The position numbers and the translations under genes are program-made. Under the pieces are notes generated by a model. The model did not search any database. It was not told the origin of the DNA and saw nothing but the letters and a program-made list of their open reading frames with translations. Of a stretch of DNA of 64,000 nucleotides, positions 43,496 to 54,635 are shown piece by piece. Location of the stretch: contig NC_013729.1 in the NCBI RefSeq assembly GCF_000024345.1, positions 5,642,001 to 5,706,000 on the forward strand, given 5' to 3'. Each line of letters starts with the position of its first letter. Position 1 is the stretch's first letter. The DNA comes from Kribbella flavida DSM 17836 (GTDB taxonomy: Bacteria; Actinomycetota; Actinomycetes; Propionibacteriales; Kribbellaceae).

Positions 43496-44535
43496 ATGTC
43501 GGCACCCGCCACCACCATCACCGCGGTCACGCCCGAAGGCCCCGAGGTCGAGGCCGCGCCCGCCAAGCGGCAACGACTCCGGTTCGTCGCGAACCCGAAG
43601 GCCACCACCGGCCTGGTCGTGCTCGCGCTCTTCTGCCTGATCGCGGTCATCGGGCCCTGGATCGCGCCGTACGATCCGTCCGCGCGCAGCAGCGACCTGC
43701 TCCAGCCGCCGTCGGCCCAGCACTGGTTCGGCACCACCCACCTGGGGCAGGACATCTTCTCGCAGGTGCTGGTCGGCACCCGCGGCGTCATGTTCGTCGG
43801 CCTGCTGGCCGGTATCGTGGCGACCGCACTGTCGGTGCTGATCGGGGTCAGTTCCGGCTTCCTCGGCGGTGCCGCCGACGAGGCCCTGTCGGCGCTGTCG
43901 AACGTCTTCCTGGTCATCCCCGCGCTGCCGCTGATCATCATCGTCGCCTCGACCATTCCCGGCGCCGGCGACCTGATGATCGCCCTTGTCATCGGCCTGA
44001 CCTCGTGGGCCTGGGGTGCGCGGGTGCTGCGGGCCCAGACCCTGTCGTTGCGCCGCCGCGACTACGTCGAGGCCGCCCGGGCGACCGGCGAGAGCACCTG
44101 GCGCATCATCACCGTCGAGATCCTGCCCAACCTGACCGCGATCATCGCCTCGGGCTTCGTCGGTACGGTGATCTTCGCGGTGATGTCGGAGATCACGCTG
44201 GCCTTCATCGGCATCTCGACGATCTCGGAGTGGAACTGGGGCACGATCCTGTTCTGGGCGCAGAGCCAGCAGGCCCTCGCCCAGGGCGCGTGGTGGTGGT
44301 TCGTCCCGGCCGGCCTGGCGATCGCCGTGCTGGGCACCGCGCTGTCGCTGGTCAACTTCGGCATCGACGAGTTCGTCAGCCCGCGGCTGCGCAGCAGCGG
44401 GCACACCCGGGTGAAGACCAAGGACGGCCGCACGGTCCGGATGAAGGTCGGTTTCACCCCGGTGCTCACCACCCACGACAAGACCGCGCCGGTGACCCCG
44501 GTCGTGCGCGTCGACGAAGCGAAGGGCACGGTCTG

Positions 44536-44536
<1 letters not shown>
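43496..44536 (+). CDS. ABC transporter permease, DppC type
   Basis: 346 residues, starting two bases after the DppB-type stop. The N-terminal 35 residues are cytoplasmic, followed by a first helix and the conserved HWFGTTHLGQDIFSQVLVGTR segment (about 77-97, in pieces) of DppC/OppC. The EAA loop is at about 185-210 (RDYVEAARATGESTWRIITVEILP). The C-terminal tail of about 50 residues (KTKDGRTVRMKVGF) is polar and longer than usual. Forms the channel with the preceding subunit. Confidence 0.93.
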
Positions 44537-45543
<1,007 letters not shown>

Positions 45544-45620
45544 CTCGCCCACTTCCCCGAAGGGAGTCAGTACGGCGCCCGCGCCTGCCCACCGGTGGGT
45601 GCGGGTGACGTACGTCCACC

Positions 45621-47027
<1,407 letters not shown>

Positions 47028-47124
47028 CTGCTGCGCCGCTGACGCGCAATCTCACCGCTGGCAGCCTTTGACACCGATAACTTGGAGGACGGCATCAGCG
47101 ATGAGATAGCGCGTCAGTGAAGGG

Positions 47125-47712
47125 GTGAGGTGGGGGTTGGCTGGGGTCAAGGAGGAGTTGTGGGCGGGGTTGCGGGCGGCGCGGGAGGCGAATCTGCGCA
47201 AGGCGGAGGGGCTCAGCGAGTACGACCTGCGGCGGCCGATGACGGCGAGTGGGACCAACCTGCTGGGGGTGCTGAAGCACCTCGGCGGGATGGAGTGCGG
47301 GTACCTCGGTGAAACCTTCGGGCGGGACCTGGATCGGGTGATTCCCGGCGACGAGGACTGGGAGGGTGCCGCCGACCTGTGGGCGCGGCCGGACGAGTCG
47401 GCGGGGTTCATCGTCGACTGGTACCGGGAGGCTTGTGCGCATGCCGACGCGACCATCGCGATGCTGGAACTGGATGCGCCGGGGTGGGTTGGGCACTGGG
47501 ACGAGGGGCATCAGGCGACGACGCTCGGCGCGATGATGGTTCGCGTGCTCGGTGAGGAGTGCCGGCACGGGGGACAGCTGGACGTCGTGCGCGAGCTCGT
47601 CGACGGGACCGGAGACGCGCGGGATGCGGAGAAGGACCCGGAGGTGCGGCGAGCGTTCGTGGCGAGGGTGCAGGCTGCCGCGGATGTGTTCGGGCCGCAA
47701 CAGCCTCACTAG
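47125..47712 (+). CDS. DinB-family (DUF664) protein
   Basis: 195 residues from a GTG at 47125; a TTG four codons later is also possible. The four-helix DinB fold is suggested by NLLGVLKHLGGMECGYLG (about 46-63) with a metal-binding His and by LGEECRHGGQLDVVRELVDG (about 153-172) with the second His. These proteins are often thiol-dependent transferases in actinobacteria. It is a single gene between the GH1 gene and a convergent hydrolase, and its function is unknown. Confidence 0.82.
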   Translation: MRWGLAGVKEELWAGLRAAREANLRKAEGLSEYDLRRPMTASGTNLLGVLKHLGGMECGYLGETFGRDLDRVIPGDEDWEGAADLWARPDESAGFIVDWYREACAHADATIAMLELDAPGWVGHWDEGHQATTLGAMMVRVLGEECRHGGQLDVVRELVDGTGDARDAEKDPEVRRAFVARVQAAADVFGPQQPH

Positions 47713-47750
47713 CCGACCGACGCCGACTGCGGGGTACGGCGTACCGGTGG

Positions 47751-49151
47751 TCACCCGCCCAAGTACTCGTTGACAGCAGCCACCATCGACGGCACCCGTT
47801 CGTCGTAGACGCCGTGGGCTCGTCGGTCAACTGTCTTGAGCGTCGAGTTGGGCAGCTTCTGGTGCAGCGCCCGCGCCCACCGTACCGGGATGTTGTCTCG
47901 TTCCGCCTGCACGATCAGCATCGACACGTTGTTGCCGATAGCAAGATCCGGCTCGGTCGTGTGCTGGGTCCAGTACGCGCACGGCAGGAATGCCATGGCG
48001 AACAGCGGTTGCGTGTCACGGGCGTTGCGCAGATCCCGCCGGTACGCCGCCAGGTCGCTCGGCCAGCCTCGGTCGTTGCAGGTGTACGCGACGGACGCCG
48101 CCACGAACTGCGAGATCATCGGCACGGTCCCGTAGTACTGCGCGAGCCAGCCGGCCAGTTCCTCGGAGGGTTCGGCGCGCCGACCAGCCGCGGCGTCGAG
48201 CACCGTGCGGACGTTGCGCGCCATCAGGTCCCGGTCGCTCTCGTCGCCGAGGGCCGACTGGAGCAGCCAGGGCAGCGCGGCCGAGTCGACGCGGTAGTCG
48301 CCGATGGCAAGAGTCTTCCTTTGCCGCAGCACCCTGGTGACGGCGGTGCGGATCTGCAGACCCGAGCGGCCGAGGTGGTACGTGTCGTCACGCCACGCGG
48401 CCCAGGCGGCCCACTCGTCGAAGGCGGCCTCGCTCTGCTCACCGGTCGCCAGGTGGTGGTACTCCGAACCTTCGACGTCCGTGACGCTGTCGACCACCAT
48501 CCGGTCGACCCGTGACGGAAACAGCTGGCTGTAGACGACTCCGAGATCCGCACCCCACGACACCCCGTAGTACGAGATCTTCTCCTCCCCCAGCGCGGCC
48601 CGGATCGCGTCCATGTCGCGCGCCGTGTTGCGGATGCTCGCGTGGCGCAGGCCGTCCCGCGGGCACCCGGCAACGAAGCGCGCGGCGTTCCGGCTCGACG
48701 CCTGGAAGTCCGCCGCGGTCGGCGACGAGCGGAACACGTCAGCAAGCCGCACCGGACCACAGTCGATCGGAGCGCTGCGCCCGGTGAAGCGCGGATCGAA
48801 CCCGATCAGGTCGTACTGCGCGGCAACCTCGCCCAGCAGCCCCTTGAGCTCCGCCGGATAGCCGATTCCTGGTCCACCCGGGCCACCGGGATTCACCAGC
48901 AGTACGCCGCGCCGCTTGGCCGGGTCTGCCTTGATCCGCGACACCGCGAGATCGATCGTGCGCCCGTCGGGCCGCAGCGGATCCAGCGGCACCCGGACCG
49001 TCGTACAGGTGGCGTCCGCGGCGTCGAGCTCGGCTCCGGCGTCGCCGGAGCCAGTACGGCAGTCCTGCCAGGTCGGCTCGGCCGGTGCGGCCCGCGCCTC
49101 CAGCGGTACGACGGCGGGCAGGAGGAGCAGCAGAGCAGCCATGATTCGCAT
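47751..49151 (-). CDS. Secreted alpha/beta hydrolase, tripeptidyl aminopeptidase-like
   Basis: 466 residues. A short signal peptide (MAALLLLLPAVVPLEARA within 4-21) precedes an alpha/beta hydrolase. VNPGGPGGPG (about 85-94) forms the oxyanion loop, and the nucleophile Ser is in YYGVSWGADLG (about 193-203). The C-terminal TAP-like domain follows, with the catalytic His in RRAHGVYDE near residue 448. Relatives remove tripeptides or cleave esters outside the cell. The start is either the GTG-region Met at 49151 or the Met three codons later. Confidence 0.88.
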   Translation of the reverse strand: MRIMAALLLLLPAVVPLEARAAPAEPTWQDCRTGSGDAGAELDAADATCTTVRVPLDPLRPDGRTIDLAVSRIKADPAKRRGVLLVNPGGPGGPGIGYPAELKGLLGEVAAQYDLIGFDPRFTGRSAPIDCGPVRLADVFRSSPTAADFQASSRNAARFVAGCPRDGLRHASIRNTARDMDAIRAALGEEKISYYGVSWGADLGVVYSQLFPSRVDRMVVDSVTDVEGSEYHHLATGEQSEAAFDEWAAWAAWRDDTYHLGRSGLQIRTAVTRVLRQRKTLAIGDYRVDSAALPWLLQSALGDESDRDLMARNVRTVLDAAAGRRAEPSEELAGWLAQYYGTVPMISQFVAASVAYTCNDRGWPSDLAAYRRDLRNARDTQPLFAMAFLPCAYWTQHTTEPDLAIGNNVSMLIVQAERDNIPVRWARALHQKLPNSTLKTVDRRAHGVYDERVPSMVAAVNEYLGG

Positions 49152-49335
49152 GCTCCGACCCTAGGAATCGGAGCAGCCCCCGACCTGGGCCCAGAAGCCC
49201 GACCGTGAGTAGCGCTCGCGCTCCCCTCCGCGCTCCAGTCGACAGAAGGTGGGGCGGGTACCGATGTGGTAACTGCAGCTTTGTGCAGCGCACGCCTGCT
49301 GCCCAAAGAGTTGAAGTTCTGATCAAATAGACCCA

Positions 49336-49373
49336 GTGGTGGCCGGTGTTCCCGCGAAGTCACCGGCCACCAC
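49336..49373 (-). terminator. 13-bp hairpin downstream of the C39-like gene
   Basis: GTGGTGGCCGGTG (49336-49348) pairs perfectly with CACCGGCCACCAC (49361-49373) over a 12-base loop. It is the second of at least two hairpins met after the C39-like gene. Confidence 0.65.
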
Positions 49374-49379
49374 CCTGCC

Positions 49380-49406
49380 GAACGCCGGACTCCGGGCCCG
49401 GCGTTC
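49380..49406 (-). terminator. 9-bp hairpin downstream of the C39-like gene
   Basis: GAACGCCGG (49380-49388) pairs perfectly with CCGGCGTTC (49398-49406), about 63 bases after the stop codon. Confidence 0.65.
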
Positions 49407-49468
49407 AGCTCTGTCCGGGCCCGTGGCGGCGCCTCTACGTCACCGTGCGGTGACCCGGGTGAGAGGCG

Positions 49469-51046
49469 TCAGCCGTTCCAGCCGGAGCCCTGCTTGACCC
49501 GAGTGCCGAGCCCGCTCGCCTTGCCCGGGTACAGGTACATGTCACCGCCGGTGTTCGCCACCGTGATCAGGTCCGGGATCTTGTCGCCGGTGAGGTCACT
49601 CACCCCCGTCAGCGAGCGCATCCCGTTCCAGCCGCCGGTGCCGATCTCGACCCGCGACGTACCGCCGGCGAACGTGAGGCCCTTGTAGAGCCACAGCTTG
49701 CCCGTGCCGGAGTCGACCGCGACGAAGTCGGGCTTGCCGTCGCGGGACAGGTCGCCGATCGGCGCGAGCTTGGTCATCTTCGTCCAACTGGTGCCGAGCT
49801 GCTTGCGGGCGGCGAGGCCGTTGAGCTTGCCGGGGTAGACCCACAGCCTGCCGGTCGACTTCTCGATCGTGACCAGGTCCGGCTTGGAGTCGCCGGTGAT
49901 GTTGCCGGCACCGATCAGGTCGCGCATGCCGTTCCAGCCGCCGGTGCCGATCAGGAGCCGGGTCGAAGCGGCCAGGGCAGGACCGCGGTACAGCCAGAGC
50001 TTGCCGGTGGACTTCTCCACCGCCGCCACGTCGGCCTTGCCGTCGCCGGTCAGGTCGCCGACCCCGGCCAGCTCGGTCATCGCGTTCCAGCCGGTGCCGA
50101 GCTTGACCGCGTTGCTGCCGCCCTGGAACGAGCCGTGGCCGGTGTTGGTGTACCGGTACAGCGCGCCGCTCGGCCGGTGCACCGCGATCATGTCGGTCAG
50201 ACCGTCGCCACTGAGGTCACCGGCGGCGGTCAGGTCGGCGTCGGAGTGGCCGGCGACGTACGCCAGGCCGTAGCTCTGCATGGTTGCGTTCAGCGCCGCG
50301 GCGGTCAGCGTGTGGGTACCACCGGTTGGCTTCCACGGGTCCCAGACGGTCAGCGTCTTCTTCGTGAGGTCGTAACCGTAGATCAGGATCTGGTGCCCGA
50401 AGTGGCCGCTCATGCCCTTGTTCCAGGGCAGCTTCTCCATCCAGACGCCGATGGTCGGCGCCCGCTTCAGGGTGCCGATGTCGTACGCCGCCCAGTTCAG
50501 CAGGTTCGTCGCGTTGCCGGTGGTCTCGGCGTTCCAGACCGAGTAGCCGAGCGGGTTCACGTACTTGTTGACCACCGGCAACGACGTCCGGCTGTAGGTC
50601 CCGGCGGTGGTGGTGCCCATCTCCTTGGCCAGCGTCGCCTGCGAGACGGTCACGCCGTACGTGCCGAGCGTGATCGAGCTGGACGCGGGCACGCAGTAGT
50701 AGTTGGTGCTCTGGTAGACGCCCTTGATCGTCACCTTCGCCGCGGTCGGCGCGGCGGCGACCGCGGCGGCCAGCGCGGTCGCCGACTTGGGCCGCGCGGT
50801 TACACCGGGAGCGACCTCCGTCGCAGTCGTCGAACCGCCCGGGCGGGTGACACCGCCGACGACGCTCGGCGCGTACGCCGCGGCTTCGGCGGCGCTGAGG
50901 GGAACCGAGCCGCCCGTCGGCGGGAGCAGCTCGGCAACGCCGGTGGTTCCGGTGCCGGCGGTCGCCATGTGCGCGACACCACCGGCGACGAGCCCGAGGC
51001 TCACGACGACGGCGGTGCCGAGCTTCCAACGGTGACGCAGTTTCAT
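49469..51046 (-). CDS. Secreted C39-like cysteine protease with FG-GAP repeats
   Basis: 525 residues. A signal peptide covers about 1-30. Residues 108-245 form a papain-like C39 domain with Cys118 (NYYCVPASSS), His218 (HFGHQILIYGYD) and Asp236 (VWDPW) in catalytic positions. Residues 255-525 contain at least five FG-GAP/VCBS-type repeats with calcium-binding loops: DLSGDGLTD, DLTGDGKAD, NITGDSKPD, DLSRDGKPD and DLTGDKIPD. Together they would form a beta-propeller for binding. The protein should be exported and act on an extracellular protein or peptide. It precedes, on the same strand, the hydrolase gene; sialidase gene lies upstream. Confidence 0.85.
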   Translation of the reverse strand: MKLRHRWKLGTAVVVSLGLVAGGVAHMATAGTGTTGVAELLPPTGGSVPLSAAEAAAYAPSVVGGVTRPGGSTTATEVAPGVTARPKSATALAAAVAAAPTAAKVTIKGVYQSTNYYCVPASSSITLGTYGVTVSQATLAKEMGTTTAGTYSRTSLPVVNKYVNPLGYSVWNAETTGNATNLLNWAAYDIGTLKRAPTIGVWMEKLPWNKGMSGHFGHQILIYGYDLTKKTLTVWDPWKPTGGTHTLTAAALNATMQSYGLAYVAGHSDADLTAAGDLSGDGLTDMIAVHRPSGALYRYTNTGHGSFQGGSNAVKLGTGWNAMTELAGVGDLTGDGKADVAAVEKSTGKLWLYRGPALAASTRLLIGTGGWNGMRDLIGAGNITGDSKPDLVTIEKSTGRLWVYPGKLNGLAARKQLGTSWTKMTKLAPIGDLSRDGKPDFVAVDSGTGKLWLYKGLTFAGGTSRVEIGTGGWNGMRSLTGVSDLTGDKIPDLITVANTGGDMYLYPGKASGLGTRVKQGSGWNG

Positions 51047-51101
51047 GCAGGGGTCCTCACGACAGTGCAGGCGAATGATCGAGGATCACCCAAACACGAC
51101 G

Positions 51102-51132
51102 AAGGGGCAGACCGGCGACCGGTCTGCCCCTT
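51102..51132 (-). terminator. Terminator of the sialidase gene
   Basis: AAGGGGCAGACCGG (51102-51115) pairs perfectly with 51119-51132 over a three-base loop, 40 bases after the sialidase stop and just before the C39-like gene. Confidence 0.8.
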
Positions 51133-51172
51133 GTCGGCTGACTGATTCAGGACATGACAGGGACCGGCCGCG

Positions 51173-52987
51173 CTATCCCAGCGGCAGGTCGAGCACGACG
51201 TTCGGAACAGTGGTGACGTTGGAGGTGCGGATGCTCGCGATCTCCGCCGCCGTCAACGCCCGCTTGTAGATCCGGACCTCGTCCAGCGACCCGTCGAACC
51301 GGTGCAGGCCGTCGAGCCGCTGCCCGACGTACATCCTGAACGGCCGGCCCGGACTGATCGACCCGCTGGGCGCGGCGACCGATCCCACCTGCGCTCCGTC
51401 GACCCACAGCGACAGCGTGCCCGCCTTTCGTTGCAGAGCGACGTGGTGCCAGGCGTTGTCGTTGTAGGCCCTCGTCGAGGCGACCGCCGCGGTGCTGCCG
51501 TTGACGGTGATCAGCCCCCGGATCCGGCTGCTGGCCGGCTCGGCTCGCAACCAGAACTGGGAGAACTCGTTGATCCCGTAGCCCCAGAAGATCGCCTGGC
51601 TCGCGGTACTCGCGCCGTACCGGATCCAGGCCATCGCGGTGAAGTCGCCCGATCCGAGCGCGAGCGACTCGGCGTACGGGAGCTGGATCGCGTCGTCGGT
51701 GCCGTCCAGGTCCCGCGCCTGCCCGAACCTGCCCGCGACCGCCGTCGTCCCGCCGCGCAGGTAGCTGTGGTTGCCGAGCCCCGACACGTCCGGCGTGGTC
51801 GGCCCACTCGCTCCGTCCGGGTGCCCGATGTCGGTCTCGGTGAACCGCGCGAACCGGATCTGGTCCCGCGCGTCGACCGTGCCGCCCTCGTACAGCAGCC
51901 CGATCTCGCCGGTGCCGAGCACCGCCATGTCGGAGTAGCCGGACCAGTCGCTGGTGATCCGGGTGCCCTGCTCCACGGTCTGCCAGGTCCTTCCCTCGTC
52001 GAAGCTGGACCGGATCGTCAGGTACCGCCGCCGTTCCGGATCGGCCGGCGACGCGAACAGGATCCGGTTGTACTTCGCGCCCTGGTCGGTCGCCCGCAGC
52101 CGGACCAACGATCCCTGCACCGTCGGGGTGGTCAGCCCCACCACCGGCGCGTACGGCGCGACGTAGCTCTCGCCGCCATCGTTGCTGACAGCAAAGGCCC
52201 GGCTGTTGCCGGCGCTGCCGCCGTTGTTCCGGGCGCCCGCGTAGATGCCGCCGTCAACCTTCTCCACCACACTGATCTCCTGCGGCACCAGTCCGTCGGA
52301 GCGCAGATCGGTCGCACCCTTGTGCCAGGTCTCGCCGCTGTCGTCGCTGTAGACGAGCTGACCGGCGTGCTTGCCGCTCACGTCGTAGTTCGTGCCGGCG
52401 ACCAGGCGGCCCTGGTGCGCGCCGCGGGTCAACTGGATGCCGTGCACCGGCCCGGTCGCGTACCAGCCCCAGGCCGGGTCGTCGATCTGGCCGCCGATGC
52501 TGCGGGCCTTGCTGAACGTCAGGCCGTCGTCCTCGCTGAACTGCACGTACGGCGTGCGCGGGCGATCCGTCCCGTTCCCGGGATCCATGGTGGTCAGCAG
52601 CACGATCCGGCCGGTCTGGTAGTCCACGATCGGCGTCGGGTTGCCGCGGGTGGCCACGGCGTTCGGGTCGGTGTCGGTGCCCGACAGCACCACCTTCTGC
52701 GCCGACCAGGTTCGGCCGTTGTCGGTGGAGCGGCGCATCACCAGGTCGATCTCCTGCGAGTCGCCGCACCACGTCCGCCGCGCTTCGGCGAAGGCGAGCA
52801 GCGTTCCGGCCTTGGTCCGGACGATGGCCGGGATCCGGTAGCAGCCGTAGCCGGCGCCACCCTTGTCGAACAGCACGGTCTGGACGACGGCAGCAGGCTC
52901 GGCCATCGGACGGGCGCCGGCGGTGGTCGCCGTGAGCGCCGGGAGCACAAGAACGAGAGCAAGCATCAGGCGGAGAGGTGTGGGCAT
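51173..52987 (-). CDS. Secreted sialidase with C-terminal LamG domain
   Basis: 604 residues from ATG at 52987 with AAGGCAGG upstream; an upstream in-frame extension lacks signal-peptide character. A signal peptide covers about 1-25. CYRIPAIV (49-56) carries the first Arg of the sialidase triad (RIP motif). Asp boxes are seen as STDNGRTW, SEDDGLTF, SDDSGETW, SNDGGESY and SFDEGRTW, giving the six-bladed propeller. Residues 410-604 form a LamG/concanavalin-like domain (WHHVALQRKAGTLSLWVDG). It would release sialic or related acids from glycoconjugates outside the cell. No sialic acid catabolic genes are adjacent. Confidence 0.9.
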   Translation of the reverse strand: MPTPLRLMLALVLVLPALTATTAGARPMAEPAAVVQTVLFDKGGAGYGCYRIPAIVRTKAGTLLAFAEARRTWCGDSQEIDLVMRRSTDNGRTWSAQKVVLSGTDTDPNAVATRGNPTPIVDYQTGRIVLLTTMDPGNGTDRPRTPYVQFSEDDGLTFSKARSIGGQIDDPAWGWYATGPVHGIQLTRGAHQGRLVAGTNYDVSGKHAGQLVYSDDSGETWHKGATDLRSDGLVPQEISVVEKVDGGIYAGARNNGGSAGNSRAFAVSNDGGESYVAPYAPVVGLTTPTVQGSLVRLRATDQGAKYNRILFASPADPERRRYLTIRSSFDEGRTWQTVEQGTRITSDWSGYSDMAVLGTGEIGLLYEGGTVDARDQIRFARFTETDIGHPDGASGPTTPDVSGLGNHSYLRGGTTAVAGRFGQARDLDGTDDAIQLPYAESLALGSGDFTAMAWIRYGASTASQAIFWGYGINEFSQFWLRAEPASSRIRGLITVNGSTAAVASTRAYNDNAWHHVALQRKAGTLSLWVDGAQVGSVAAPSGSISPGRPFRMYVGQRLDGLHRFDGSLDEVRIYKRALTAAEIASIRTSNVTTVPNVVLDLPLG

Positions 52988-53146
52988 GAAGTCCTGCCTT
53001 CCGGGCAGCGCCAGATAACAACGGGGCGAGTTGCTATGCCGTAACTTCTCCACATATCTGATCTCTCAAACCAGGACATCCCATGTCCTCGCCGGAGCGC
53101 AAGGTACCTGGCCCGGGCGGACGCCGCTGGGACCGGAAACCGCCGG

Positions 53147-54619
53147 TCAGATCAAGGCGGCCTGGGCCTCGATCTCCTGCTCGGGGTCGAGCGGCAGGGT
53201 GATCTTGAAGACCGTGCGGCCCGGCTCGGACTCCACCCGCAGATCGCCGTGGTGCTTCTTGACCACGATCCGCCAGGAGATGTCCAGCCCGAGGCCGGTG
53301 CCCTCGCCGATCGGCTTGGTGGTGAAGAACGGCTCGAAGATCCGGCGGCGGATCTCCGGCGGGATGCCCGGGCCGGTGTCACCGATCTCGACCACCGCGT
53401 AGGCGCCGTCGCGGCGGGTGCGCAGCGTCAGGGTGCCGGACGAGCCCATCGCGCTGACCGCGTTGTCGATGATGTTGGTCCAGACCTGGTTGAGCTCCGC
53501 GGCGTACGCCGGGATCGCCGGCAGGTCGGGATCGAAGTCCTTGACCACCTCGATGCCCTGCAGCTTGCCCGACATCATCACGAGCGTGGACTTCAGCAGC
53601 TCGCGCAGGTCGACCACCTGGAACGGTGCCCGGTCGATCTGCGAGTACTGCTTGGCCGCGCCGACCAAGGTGGAGATCCGGGTGACCGAGTCGTCGATCT
53701 CGTTCATCAGCGACTCGGTGTCGATCGTGTACATCAGCCAGCGCACCGCCCCTTCGAGGTACGCCGGGCCGACCGCGGTCAGCACGTCCTCCATCCAGGG
53801 CACGTCCAGGCCGGCCGCGGCCAGCACCGGCGCGACGTCCCAGCTGTCCCGGACGTCGTGGTCGTCGAGCCAGTCCGACAGCGCGTCCTCGGCGTCGGAC
53901 TGCTCCATCGGCGACTGCTCCTTGGCCTTCGCCTTGGCGACTCGCTCGACCGCGGCCTCCTGCAGCTCGACGATCTGGTGCAGCTTGGTCGCGTCGAGCG
54001 TGCCGTCGGCCAGCATCGCCAGCTTCGACCGCATCCCGGCGACCCGCTGGCGCAGGGTCGCGGCGGCGCGCACCGCGGCCGCGGCCGGGTTGTTCAGCTC
54101 GTGGGTCAGGCCGGCCGACAGCGAGCCGAGCGCCAGCAGCCGCTCGCGCTCGCCCATCGTCTCGTTCGTCCGGCGCATGCCCTGGACGAACCCGTCGATC
54201 AGGTGCACGGCCATCGGGAACCACTGGTTCATCATCGTCGCCATCGTCTCGGCGCCGATGACGAAGAACGTGGACGGCTCGAGCACCCGCATGGTCGCGT
54301 TGTACGCCTTGCGCTCGTCGGCGCCGAGGAACGCGGTCACCGCCCCGGCGTACACGCCGCGCTGGGTGCTGCGGTTGATCTCCACCTCTTCGCCGTGCGA
54401 GAGCTTGCACATCCGGATCCCGCCGGTCAGCAGGATGTAGCAGCAGACCGCTGGATCGCCTTCGCTGAAGACGATGCCGTCCTCGATGCTCTCGACGGTG
54501 CCTTCCCGCGCCAGCCACTGCAGCTGCTCGTCGGTCAGGCTCTCGAACAGGAACAGCGTGCGCAGCTCGTCGACCGACAGCCGCCGGGACTCCGCCTCGG
54601 TGGTCTCCGCGGCGCTCAT
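53147..54619 (-). CDS. Sensor histidine kinase with cyclic-nucleotide-binding domain
   Basis: 490 residues; GAGGGAGA lies eight bases before the ATG. Residues 18-130 form a CRP-like cNMP-binding domain (LFLFESLTDEQLQWLA, then FSEGDPAVCCYILLTGGIRM). The HisKA helix has LSAGLTHELNNPAAAA with His173; about 330-480 is the HATPase domain (NQVWTNIIDNAVSAM, GDTGPGIP, GEGTGLGLDIS). There are no membrane segments, so it senses a cytoplasmic signal. It follows the receiver-oxidoreductase gene by 16 bases and probably phosphorylates its receiver domain. Cys59-Cys60 in the sensor domain could also be redox-active. Confidence 0.88.
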   Translation of the reverse strand: MSAAETTEAESRRLSVDELRTLFLFESLTDEQLQWLAREGTVESIEDGIVFSEGDPAVCCYILLTGGIRMCKLSHGEEVEINRSTQRGVYAGAVTAFLGADERKAYNATMRVLEPSTFFVIGAETMATMMNQWFPMAVHLIDGFVQGMRRTNETMGERERLLALGSLSAGLTHELNNPAAAAVRAAATLRQRVAGMRSKLAMLADGTLDATKLHQIVELQEAAVERVAKAKAKEQSPMEQSDAEDALSDWLDDHDVRDSWDVAPVLAAAGLDVPWMEDVLTAVGPAYLEGAVRWLMYTIDTESLMNEIDDSVTRISTLVGAAKQYSQIDRAPFQVVDLRELLKSTLVMMSGKLQGIEVVKDFDPDLPAIPAYAAELNQVWTNIIDNAVSAMGSSGTLTLRTRRDGAYAVVEIGDTGPGIPPEIRRRIFEPFFTTKPIGEGTGLGLDISWRIVVKKHHGDLRVESEPGRTVFKITLPLDPEQEIEAQAALI

Positions 54620-54635
54620 CGAACCGTCTCCCTCG

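Larger units (their letters stand above)
49152..49468. other. 317-bp intergenic region with tandem hairpins
   Basis: No gene is visible. The part nearest 49469 holds successive hairpins that would end transcription of the C39-like gene. The part nearest 49151 (49200-49330) is richer in A and T and presumably carries the hydrolase promoter, though no convincing -35/-10 pair was found. Confidence 0.6.

Noticed and set aside
47068..47096. TTGACA as the -35 box of a promoter for the DinB-family gene
   Set aside because: No acceptable -10 hexamer is found at 16-19 bases.
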